A stretch of DNA of 16,806 nt from Nephromyces sp. MM_2019 (lineage: Eukaryota; Apicomplexa; Aconoidasida; Nephromycida). The DNA lies in assembly GCA_015657535.1 (NCBI GenBank), contig JADHZB010001680.1, forward strand, positions 6,027 to 22,832. Direction: 5' to 3'. Of the stretch, positions 6,766 through 16,447 are shown in pieces (position 1 is the first letter of the stretch; each line of letters opens with the position of its first letter). The position numbers and the translations under genes were made by a program. The notes under the pieces are model-generated. The model ran no database searches. It was not told where the DNA came from and saw only the letters and a list, made by a program, of their open reading frames with translations.

Positions 6766-9700
6766 TTAAGCCTCTGAGTCAATGATAGGCAAAGGCTTGG
6801 GAGTGAGGAAGTGCTGGCTGAAGTACTTAAGTTTCTCGATTCCTCGTACTTCCTCAGTCATTTGGGGAACACACACTGCAAAATTTTGGAGAAAGAGAGG
6901 GAGTGTGTGTGGGTTGCTTCTAGGGGATGAGGTGTTCTTGAGTGGTTTCAATGAAGGATTTGTGGGAAACTAGAAAGTGTGTATGTGCTGCTTTTAGGGG
7001 TTAATAAAGGCATTGCTAAGCAGCTTCACTTCATTAAGTAGATTAAACAAGAATTAAACTATCTGTATGCAATTCTATTCAAAGAAACGAAAAAACCAGG
7101 AAAAAACGTCAAAATCCACGATTTTTTCCACGCAAATATCAACAACCAACAGACACGCACACGGCGTGAAGCCAAGCACAGAAGTAGAGCTTCAAGAGCA
7201 TGAAAAACCTGAAAAAACCTCGCCATAGACACACAGAAATCTCGTGATTTTCGGTCTTTTCAAGCATCAAAATCAAGATTATATGCAGGAAAGGTAGCAT
7301 GTTCTCTAGATGAGTAGAGTGTAGGACGTATAAGCTTCGATTAAACGACGGAATAAGCCTCTATGTATGTGCATACGTGTGTGTGTGTGTGTGCGTGTGT
7401 TCACGCGTGTGATTGCGAGTGCGTATGTGTTATTCACAATGATTCTGAGCCATTTTCGCTCTACTACTTAGATGAAGAGCATCCTTTCCACTGTACATAC
7501 ACTGAAACCCCTTGAAACTCACCAACGTGGAAGTCTTCAGAGTAGAGATCTTGCACCTGCCTCAGATACTTACTTTGCACCTTCCTCCTAGAGTTATAGT
7601 TTTTTTGCAGAACATCACACTGTAAGAGAGAGAAATAGAAAGAGCTTTATCCTGCTCAGTGATCGCACACCGCAGTTCACGCAAATAGAATAGAAAAGGC
7701 CCATGAAGATGTGGATTGTAGCATATATGCAACGCATGACTTTTTTTTGGGGAGACGCACACACACACAGTGCTTTGAATGAAGCTGTAGTGCTACACCA
7801 GGAGAATCACACACACACGGTGTTTTTTACTTAGCTCTAGTGCTACGCGAGGAGACTTACGCACACACAATGTCTTGCATGCAGCTCTAGCGCTATGCGA
7901 GAGCATTCATACACACACGCACACACGTATCAACACTCCCCTCTTCAATGTAAGCCAGCCGATGAAAGGCAATAATACAAGGAAATCTGTACACACACAA
8001 GAAATTCGCACCTTCGCCAGTAACTTCCTATACTTTCGGCTCTTCTCCACTTCCCTCTCAAACGCTTCATCAGCCTCCTGGGCGATCGCTACCTCAGCCA
8101 CATCTTCATTCATCTTAATCTCCTCTGAAGATACACACACATAAGCAGAATAGTTATACACGCAGAAGAGGGAAGGGGGTTAAGTGGGATGCGCTGGGGT
8201 GGAGGGGGGATAGTAGGGTACACACCATGAGGAGCACACGCAACAAGTGGCACACAATGATACACATACACACACAATGAGACACATACACACAATGAAA
8301 CACGCACACACACAATGAAACACGCATACACACACGAGACACAGACAAATTAGGAGACCCACATTGGGGAGCGTACTGTAAGACGCACACACAATAATTC
8401 ATACATACATGACTACCTTCTGCTATTGGGAAAAGAACCTGATTTACGACGATATTCCCACAATCGATTCCTCTCCTACGTGAAGATGAAACCACAATGA
8501 AAATATGTATTTGTGTGTGTGTGTGTGTCTACGAAGTAGTGGGTGGGCAATTTAATGATTTTAATCATCCACAGTGTCACAAAACATTCATGAAGACGCT
8601 ATATACAGCAAGGAAACAAGCCTTCAGGAGTGTACATACACCCTTTATAGTATGAGAGAAAGCAAAGCAGACAACAGCGGATAAACAAATTGAGAAGAGG
8701 AAGACGAAGAAGATCAAAGCAGAAACTACCTACATCTCTAGACACACAATCCAACCCTATAGTGAGAGTACCTTTAGCAGTTTATCAATGCAAAGAACCC
8801 GCTATACCTCCACTTCAACACACACACATACACATACGGAAACACATTAAAAGTGCCCATCTACATCACAACTTCTTCCAAAAAGCTTGCTCCTAACGTT
8901 TAACTCAATGAAACCACACAGAAACATCAAAGCTTACTAACTTCAAGAGCTCCTGAATAAGCCTTTCTGTTTCATAGATACTAAGGAATTCAGGAATACA
9001 TACACACACAAAGGTAGCCTTTGTCTGAGGAGATAAAATGAGCTCAACAGAGTTAACTAAGCTTTGCTATTAAGAGAATACAACAACAGCAGACAAGAAG
9101 GTTGCCAAAGGCTGCTACTACTGGGGTGGGTGTGTCTTTGGGGAGGACTTAGTGTGTGGGGATAGAATATTTCTGATTCGGGATTCTGTGTGTGTGCAGG
9201 CTGTGGTATGTGGGGGTAGAATGCTCTACCCTGGAGGTGGACATGATAACAGTGGGGTGTGGAGGTGGAGGGCTTCTGTTTAGGAGTGTGTGTGCGTATA
9301 ATTCCTACATGGGGGGGTACGTGCTATAAATGCGGGTTGAAATAGCGTATGCGCCCTCTTGTTGGTGTGTGTGCACACATACTAAGACTAGACGCTTTTC
9401 TATATGTGTGCAACTGCGAATGATAGCATAAGCTTCAAAATGCAACTCCTTCCTTAATTTATTCTTCTTACCGGGTCTTTGAACTTTTCGCCTACAGAAG
9501 AAGCCAAAGCCTTTAAGGCGCTAAGGGCCCGGTTTAGCTGAGCAGTTAAAAGCGTATGAAAAAAGATGTAGAACACACACTCATACTCACATACACACAC
9601 ATACTCATACTCACATACACACACACACTCATACTCACACACACACACACACTCATACTCACATACACACACACACTCATACTCGCATACACACACACAC

Positions 9701-9821
9701 TCATACTCACATACACACACACACTCATACTCACATACACACACACACTCATACTCGCATACACACACATACTCATACTCACACACACACACACGCACAC
9801 ACACACACACACACTCATACT

Positions 9822-9852
<31 letters not shown>

Positions 9853-12302
9853 TCATACTCGCATACACACACACACTCATACTCGCATACACACACACAC
9901 TCATACTCACACACACACTCAAGGTAGAGTAACCCAATAGAAGTACACACACACAGAGTAGGGTAATACAAGCCTGAACAGACAGAGCAGAGTCACCCAA
10001 TACATTCACAAAAAGAGTAAGGTTACAAAATATAACCAAATACGCAGACTAGCTCAAAACAAATTCAACCACACACACGGAGTAGCTCAGAACCAAGTTA
10101 ATCACGCACACACACAGACTGGCCTAAGCCCAGAGTATGCGAAACTGCTATGCAGAAGCTCAAAACCTGAGGAAAAAAGAAATAATCTTAAGAGAAAAAG
10201 CAAACTTCTTCATCACACACCAACGAATTGAAAGTTTTACAGAGTTGAAAAGATCAACGCAAATTTAATGTTTTCTTCAATAAAAAAAAACTTTTGGCGG
10301 AATGTTTTTGCATTAAACTGCAGGAAGATGTATTTTCTTGAAGAATACGGGCGAATACCTCTGCTTCTTCCACGTTTTGGCCAGAGAGAGAGCTAAACAT
10401 CTGTTTTAACAGGAAAATACAAGAAAACGTATAGAAAAAGATGATATCTGGTTTGGTATACTCATTGAATGAGATGAAGAAGTGACAAGACAAACATGAA
10501 GATATAACAAGATGAAGAAATGAGAAGATAAAGACAAACATTTCGATGATGATTAAAAAGTAAACTAGAAAACACACGATAAACTAAACCCTACAAACAC
10601 TAGTAAAGTTGCAACACACAGCCGTGGAGCATCATCCAAAAACTTCATAGACAAAATTTCACACATAATTAAGAATAAACGCATACACACACAGGTAAAT
10701 TCCCCATCATACAGCGAAAGAAACACAGACAAGTTGACTCAATCTTCATCCCTTCACCAAAATGTTTAGCAGTCCCGCGCACACATTCTAACCTGTACTA
10801 AAAGTATGCCTACAAGGTTAATTCACCATTCAACACACAAAACATACATGCCTCTCCCTGGTCCTCAGGTTATTATTACATGCATTCATGTGCTCTTACT
10901 AGTGCGTACCTAACGTCCGACACACACACTCCTACTAGTGCGTACCCAGAATGAAACACAAACACACAGAGGTTAACACACCCCCATACATCCACACACA
11001 CACAAAGTCAAGCATCACAAAGTCAAGCATCACAAGAAGACTAGCTACTATACTAGCTTATCACCGCACTCACGCTGAGAGTACTGGATACTTGATTGCT
11101 TAACGAAGATATCGATTTGAGGCCCTTCTCCATCAAACTAGGAAAACTGAGTAGCCTCAGTGTATGCCCAGTAGGTGCAGTATCAAAGACAATAGCAGAG
11201 TACGACATGGTTTGGACAGATCTACACACACAGGTATTTGGAAGAATCTAAAGAGCAAAAGGTAGTGTGTGTGCATGGAAGTTGCTGGAGAACGAGGTGT
11301 CGTGTGCATTTGTCCATGTATATACGCATGTGTGTGGGCGAGCATATGTGCTAGTCCCTGTGGGTGTGCGTGTGTGGATGGCTTCATCTTAACATATCCT
11401 CCGAGAACCCACTTACTGCATCAAATCAGCCAAGGCTAAAGCATCTTCAATGCCTGGAAACGTCTGCAGAAAATCTGGAATTTTATCAAATAAATTTGAT
11501 TCTTTATCTACCGTAAACTCAGCATGATTCCCCAAATTTGTATCGACTTCCTAAAGAAGATGGCAATTCAAAAAGCTTTTTAAGGGGCGCCCGCAAACAC
11601 ACACACACACACACAAACCAGCAGAGAGAGAGAGAAACAAACACGCATAAAAAAAATAAAAACACACACATGAAGAAACTCAGGTGTCAACATACAGAAA
11701 TAAAACACAAGAAACACACATACACACACAAACTCTCACCATCGCAAACAAGTTATCGAACCCATTAACCTTAGAGGCTGTACCGGAAAACTTTTGCCCA
11801 CAGGCATCACTCAGATTGTGTGCTGGATCGGTTGATACTATCAGCACCTGCAGAAGATGCAATGCTTGTCACACATTAAAACCATCAACAAACATCATTT
11901 TCCCTTCATCTTCATGTAGGCAGCAAAGAAACCGCTGGGATGAAGGAGCATGTAACTTTATCGAAACAAGGCAATTATTCATGAACGACAAACAAGGAAG
12001 CAGCCACGTCTTTTCTTCCTCCAAACATAGCAAAAATATCCACAAAATAGCATTTTCATAAAAAAAAACATCCAAATCCTCAAGTTCACTGTACCTACAT
12101 TTTCCCTCCTCTTTGCAAGCTCAACAGCAATTGAGCATGAAGTGGTGGTTTTTCCTACTCCTCCTTTTCCACCGACGAATATCCACTCAAGTGAAGGGGT
12201 AGATAGGAGAGCTTCAAGCGTCGTCTCGCGGGCTTCGAAATCTTCATCATCGCCAGCTGAGAAAACAGCATCATCTTCGGGCATCGTCTTGCTTCCCATC
12301 AT
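6766..12302 (-). CDS. GET3: GET3/TRC40 (ArsA-family) tail-anchored protein targeting ATPase, 11 exons, complete
   Basis: Cytosolic dimeric ATPase that captures tail-anchored membrane proteins and hands them to ER receptors (family knowledge). Exons: 12302-12099, 11847-11740, 11550-11417, 11221-11074, 10400-10359, 9537-9472, 9024-8942, 8475-8417, 8124-8012, 7619-7523, 6875-6766. They total 1164 nt, 387 residues plus TAA, and every junction is GT-AG with matching phase. Visible motifs: deviant Walker [11 protein letters not shown] at 44-53; switch [12 protein letters not shown] at 73-83; switch [14 protein letters not shown] at 162-173; [20 protein letters not shown] at 239-258; IVVNQVLFP at 270-278; LYSEDFHV near 344-351; [15 protein letters not shown] near the C-terminus. 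The start is the first of two adjacent ATGs; the 38 residues before the ATPase core are acidic. Exon 7 uses a GTTAGT donor, which is needed to keep the LLKRGID frame. Oddities: about 40 extra charged residues at 279-325, and no CxxC. The gene ends in tandem stops, TAA then TAG. The family assignment is near certain; single splice sites remain predictions. Confidence 0.93.
7770..7905. repeat. Three degenerate copies of a ~50-bp unit inside GET3 intron 9
   Basis: Each copy has a CA run followed by a segment ending GCTCTAGTGCTACGCGAGGA or a close variant (about 7780-7804, 7832-7856, 7881-7903). The copies differ at many positions, so this is an old tandem duplication. Confidence 0.75.
8251..8330. 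repeat. 20-bp tandem repeat, four copies, GET3 intron 8
   Basis: Four 20-bp blocks of the form CACACAATGARACACRYACA lie head to tail at 8251, 8271, 8291 and 8311. Copies 1 and 2 are nearly identical, as are 3 and 4, with a 2-bp slip between the pairs. Confidence 0.85.
9579..9922. repeat. 24-bp minisatellite, 13 copies, GET3 intron 5
   Basis: The core ACTCATACTC recurs at 9579, 9603, 9627, 9651, 9675, 9699, 9723, 9747, 9771, 9813, 9851, 9875 and 9899. The spacing is exactly 24 bp except for two larger steps of 42 and 38 bp. The rest of each unit is ACATACAC plus a CA run. Four copies (9675, 9747, 9851, 9875) carry a CGC variant. Because 24 is a multiple of three, several frames stay open on both strands; these are not genes. 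Confidence 0.95.
9922..10135. repeat. Degenerate ~32-bp tandem repeat, about seven copies, GET3 intron 5
   Basis: Successive segments begin AGAGTA, AGAGTAGGGTAA, AGAGTCACCCAA, AGAGTAAGGTTA, AGACTAGCTCAA, GGAGTAGCTCAG and AGACTGGCCTAA at roughly 31-36 bp intervals, most followed by an AAT or CAC stretch. Strongly diverged. It directly abuts the 24-bp minisatellite. Confidence 0.65.
10896..11036. repeat. Short tandem duplications in GET3 intron 4
   Basis: TACTAGTGCGTACC occurs twice 36 bp apart (about 10897 and 10933). A 15-bp unit CACAAAGTCAAGCAT occurs twice head to tail at about 11001-11030. Confidence 0.8.
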
Positions 12303-13370
12303 TAAATAGAAAAAGCGGATTATCCTGAGGCAGACGGGGGAAGCAAACATATGAGAGGGAAGATAAGGGAGGAGGAGAGTGGAAATTGTGAGAAAAACGG
12401 GAAATCGCAGCGAAGAAGCAAAAAATAACAAAAAACGGAATAATTGCCTTGAGGACACAAAAAAAAAAAAGCAAAACAGCAGAAAAAACAGCTTTTTCCC
12501 TCAAAATAAACAAATTGAGAAAAACACTGAATTTTAAATCAAAAAGGCCCGAAAAGAATCCAAAATCAAACGAGTGAAGACGATCTTAAACTATTGAAAA
12601 CATACAAAGAAGATAAATTTTTTGAAATTTTCGCTTCATTGAGAGGCAGTTTCGAATTTGTGGCTCAAAACGCTAAAAAAACCGCATCATAACACTAAAA
12701 TACACAAAATTATCATCAAAAATGTCAAAAGATACAAGTTGAAGAAAAAATGACAGATGAACAGGAGGATATACCGTTTTTTAACAGCTAAAAAAGGTAT
12801 GCAAATGCCAGGAGGAAGGAGGTGAAAGATCCAAGTGAATGCAGTGTGAATTGCTTTACCTTAGTAATCCTGCCTTTATATTGGTGTGTGTGTGTGTGTG
12901 TTCGATGAATTGTAGAAGAAGAAGCTCGTTCGGGGCCGCTTAATGCTAAGGGACCACAGACACACGAAGCATATACAGAGAGGTTAGCTCAAAGAGATAG
13001 GGTTGCTAGCGCATGCACACAGACGATTAACATATGCACAGAGAGGGAGATCGACACACACACACATACAGAGAGAGAGGTAAGCACACACACAGAATAG
13101 CACATACGCAAAGGCTAACACACACATACACAAAGGGTTTAGTACATTTATAAGAGTTCCGCACATAACCCCACACACACACCCGCACACACACCCACAC
13201 ACACGCACCCCCGCACACACCCTCAACATAACCCATCTTCAAAGTATCCAACTCAGCCCAATGGCTATGAAATTGACAGCAGAAACACGTCCGTTTTCCT
13301 TCTTTTTCTATAAAAAGTCAATTCATTAAGAGGCAGACATTCCTCTAGAGGGGATTTTTCTTCAAAATTA
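12303..13370. promoter_or_regulatory. Shared upstream region of divergent GET3 and OTUD6-like genes
   Basis: These 1068 bp separate the two start codons and must hold the 5' UTRs and promoters of both genes. The GET3-proximal half is A-rich (homopolymers near 12460 and 12610). A (TG)n run sits at about 12882-12901, then AGAAGAAGAAGCTCGT at about 12913-12928, a GC-richer patch (TTCGGGGCCGC), and CA-rich repeats from 12959 to 13215. No TATA box or ORF stands out. Confidence 0.55.
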
Positions 13371-16300
13371 ATGAGCTCATCAGCTGAGGAGGGTGAGTTC
13401 CTCTCTAGTGTGAGTGAGGGGGGCTCACGGAAGCAGAAGAATGAGTTGCAGGTAACCTCCAATTTGTCTCTGTTTTGTGTGTGAACAGGGGGGGTTTTAG
13501 ATACTTCTGAGCCCCCCCAATCTATCTCGTTCTTTTCGAGCTTAGGAACTGCTCATATTCCATTGACATGGTGGCCACACGCAAGTTTATTAACGGACTA
13601 CACACACACACGCATTCCTTCAACACCATGCACACACACACATATTCCCTCAACCCGGCACACACACACATTCAACCTCATGCACACTCACACGCATACA
13701 CTCAACTCCATTTCATACCATTTTCGAGGCTGACTACTCCCAAACATCCGTGTGTGCAGTTCTTGAGGCGTCGCTGGGCAAAGGAGCTTAGCAATCCTAA
13801 AGGAGCCGAGCAAGTTGCTCGCATCAATGAGAAGTACAAGCGATTAGAGGCGGAGTTGGCTGCAAAGTATGGAATCTCACTGCTTGAAGAAAAGGATGCT
13901 CAGTGTGTAGGCTCTGAAGGAAGTAGAGAATCTTCGGTGGCTGAAGGAGAGGCTAAAAACCCCATTGAAGACGCTCAGTCGTCCGATAGCAGTTAGTTTT
14001 TATGATTGAAGAGCCTTTGATTCTGTGTGTGTGTTATGCCAGAGGCTGTTTTTTGTGTGTTTAAAGGTTCTCTGTGTGTGTTTGTGTGTCTGTGTTTTTT
14101 TTTTCATCTCTATCTTCAGTTTGATCTTTATCTTCAGTGATAGCTTTAGTTGCATCTTTCACTGCATGTTCATCTTTATCTTCATCATCATAATCGTATT
14201 CATCACCTTCATCATCATCTTCAACATCTTCTCTGATCTTCAATGGTAAGAATATCTGCAAAGACTCGGCTAAATTATAGTGCATGTTAACATATCTACG
14301 AGCTAAGCTTTCTATGTGAGTTGTGCCTGTACTATACAAGATATGAATGATTTTGAGGCTACATGCTGATATGCTTGGTGGGAAGCTGGCAAATTTTTTT
14401 CTTGTGTGTGCGTGACGAAGTATCCGAATACATTGATAATTGTCCTTATTTGTGTGCTTATGTACATGCGTGTGTGTGTATGTGCGTGCGTGTCCACGCA
14501 TGTGTATCTGTGTGTGTGCGTGCATGTATTCGTTTGTTCTGCGTGTGTTTTATGCAGTACTAAACCTATTTTTTTACTTATCAGCCTTTCACTTTAAGCA
14601 AAGGAAGCAATCAAAGGCTTTACAGAGAAGAGCGAATCTTCAGCAGAAATTAGACGCTCAGAAGGAAGATTTTATGAATTCTCGAAATCGTATGTTATAT
14701 GAGTTGTGTGTGTGTATGTACCTCTTCATAGCATGTGTGTTTATGCGCCTTAAAAGCGACTCTTCAAGTTGTATGTGCCTTGCAAATGGGTGTAGCTTTG
14801 TGGTGTGTGCCTCTTCACACTTTTTGTGCCTCTCCGTAGTGTGTACCTCTTGAAGGCATATGTATTTTTGCCTCTAAACTGCCTGCGTTTGTTTTCCCCA
14901 TATGAGTGTACGTACATTTGTTCTCCGCCCTTCATCTTAGGCATACTTTTCATACGTATTGAAGCCTTTGATAGCCAGCGCTGTGTGTGTGTGTGCATTC
15001 TTTTTTTCACATGTGGGTGCGGATATTTTTTGCTGGTGAGATTTGAAATTTAAAGCTTTCCTGTTGAATAGAGTTACTGGCCAATAATGAGGAGGAAGAA
15101 TGGAAGCTCATAAAGGAGCAGCTGAAACAACGTGGCCTGATGGTTCATTCAGTGGCTGCTGATGGGCATTGCATGTTCAGGTTTGGGAGTAAGTGAATGT
15201 GTGCGTGTCTATGATGATATGTATCTGTGAGGGTGTGAGGGAGTGTGTGCGTGACGATTTTTTGATGTGTAGGTGTGTGTGAGGATCTTATTATGCCTAA
15301 AAAGCAGTGAATTTTCAGCCTATACACAATTTCGCTATGATTAAAACATTTTTTTCAGTGCGTTTATTGCACACACACCTCCAGGATGAGCACACCACAC
15401 ACACACAGGTTTGCACACACGAATTCATGCAGGGCTATGAAGAAGCCAACGCACGTATGGATGCTAGCACGATTATAAGCTAGGCCATAGAAGCAACCAT
15501 ATATATGGACATGCTCACGGAGACGCTCGCCTATTGAAACACACACACACTCACCTGCTCAAACACGTACACACCCCTGTTGCAACAAACACACTCGTGT
15601 TAAAGCTCCTTTTTATATATACACACCTGTAAAAGTACACGCAAACCAGCACGCGGCCCTCCATGCACACGCTCCTGCAGCTACACACACCCACACATTG
15701 ATGTATATACACTCTGGATATTTCTATTATATATATGGATTCAGGGCAATTGAGCATCAGCTGAAGGTGCTGCATGATATGCACAATGAGGAAGGCCTAT
15801 CGGAAAACAACACACACACAGCTGAAGGAGAGAAGGAATGCTCAACTTCCTTCTCTCCTGATTGCTTAAGCTACTCTGAGCTACGTAATGTCACGGCAGA
15901 CTTCTTAGAGCTCAACAAAGAAGAGTTCAGCCCTTTCTTTGACAGCCTCAACGTAGAGGGGGGTAGGCATGTGTGTGCTTTGAGCTTTTCGGCATGTTGA
16001 TGTGTTGGTGTGTTTGTATTAGTGTGCTGTTTGTGTGTGTTGTGCGTGTTAGCGTGCATGTTGGTGTTGTGTGTGAGCGTGCGTATTGGTGTGTGTGTTG
16101 GTGTATTGACGTATTTGTTGAGTCTTTTGATATTTTTGTCGCTTGTGTGTTGATCTATGTGTTGTTGCTGATGTATGTTCTGCTTTTGTGTGCTGATGTG
16201 CGTGTTGCTGGTGTGTCAATGTGTGTGTATAATGAGTTTCCTGTGTCTCTGATGTGTGTGTCACTTCTTAAATCTAATGAATGTTGTTTATGTTGTGTGT

Positions 16301-16447
16301 GTGTACTTTTGCTCATTTAACTCTGCGAATGGCCGCCAACTGTTCGTGTGCGCCCCTCCTTCAGAATCCTTTGAGGACTATGTCGACGCCCTTAGAAACA
16401 CGGCAGCTTGGGGGTTAGAAGGCAACATTGCATCGCTTTATGCCTAG
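13371..16447 (+). CDS. OTUD6-like OTU-domain deubiquitinase, 3' end missing from window
   Basis: Cysteine protease of the OTU family, expected to cleave ubiquitin chains in the cytosol. Exons: 13371-13451, 13760-13991, 14585-14689, 15072-15180, 15745-15962, and 16365 to 16413 (donor GTTAGA) or, without splicing, to a TAG at 16445-16447. Phases agree at every junction. Residues 1-140 are charged and probably coiled coil (EFL, RKQKNELQ, INEKYKRLEAELAAKYG, KQRKQSKALQRRANLQQ), as in OTUD6 N-termini. The active-site motif DGHC is at 170-173 (Cys173), followed by FRAIEHQL, then LRNVTADFLELNKEEFSPFF, and NTAAWG at 260-265. Residues about 187-210 are a loop insertion containing NNTHT, encoded by a CA run. 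The catalytic His of the family lies after the last exon seen, so the domain is incomplete here. Start choice: ATG 13371 gives MSSSAEEGEF joined in phase to exon 2. A second in-frame ATG at 13568 would extend exon 2 back into intron 1. It is divergent from GET3. Confidence 0.86.
13600..13712. repeat. Degenerate ~27-bp CA-anchored repeat in OTUD6-like intron 1
   Basis: Four units each start with a CA run and continue with variants of ATTCCTTCAACACCATG (about 13602, 13629, 13661, 13683). The array stays open in the frame of exon 2. Confidence 0.7.
14061..14525 (-). other. Antisense acidic ORF inside OTUD6-like intron 2
   Basis: A 154-codon frame from ATG 14525 runs opposite to the host gene. 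The first 40 codons are CA-repeat His/Thr. The middle looks protein-like (IESLARRYVNMHYNLAESLQ, IFLPLKIREDVE). It ends in an acidic run (DDDEGDEYDYDDEDKDEHAV) rich in Asp and Glu. On the sense strand the acidic part is a TCATCT/ATCTTC pyrimidine-rich tract, which may instead be intron low complexity. No family is recognised. Confidence 0.25.

Noticed and set aside
6782..6973. Plus-strand ORF opposite the GET3 last exon
   Set aside because: It is the antisense shadow of the conserved C-terminal exon.
7875..8144. Plus-strand ORF of 89 codons
   Set aside because: It is antisense of GET3 exon 9 plus CA-repeat His/Thr codons.
8938..9024. GET3 exon 7 ending at the stronger GTAAGC donor (exon end 8938)
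   Set aside because: It shifts the frame of exon 8; the GTTAGT donor four bases earlier gives LLKRGIDCGN, which matches the family.
9579..9922. CRISPR-like regular array
   Set aside because: The units are contiguous low-complexity 24-mers with no unique spacers, inside a eukaryotic intron.
9454..9971. Long ORFs on both strands made of CEYECVCV or LILTYTHT repeats
   Set aside because: The 24-bp repeat is a multiple of three and free of stops; only 9537-9472 is a real exon, part of GET3.
10254..10577. Minus-strand hydrophobic ORF of 107 codons around GET3 exon 5
   Set aside because: Only 14 codons (10400-10359) fit the GET3 alignment and have proper splice sites; the rest is AT-rich intron.
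11684..12061. Plus-strand ORF of 125 codons
   Set aside because: It overlaps GET3 exon 2 in antisense and intron 1; the composition fits a shadow frame.
6766..12302. Bacterial ArsA arsenite pump ATPase acquired by transfer
   Set aside because: There are ten introns, a single ATPase domain of Get3 size and Get3-type motifs ([23 protein letters not shown]), with no arsenic genes nearby.
15364..16320. Several Cys/Val/Leu- and His/Thr-rich ORFs in OTUD6-like introns 4 and 5
   Set aside because: They are TG/CA repeat translations or antisense of exon 5.
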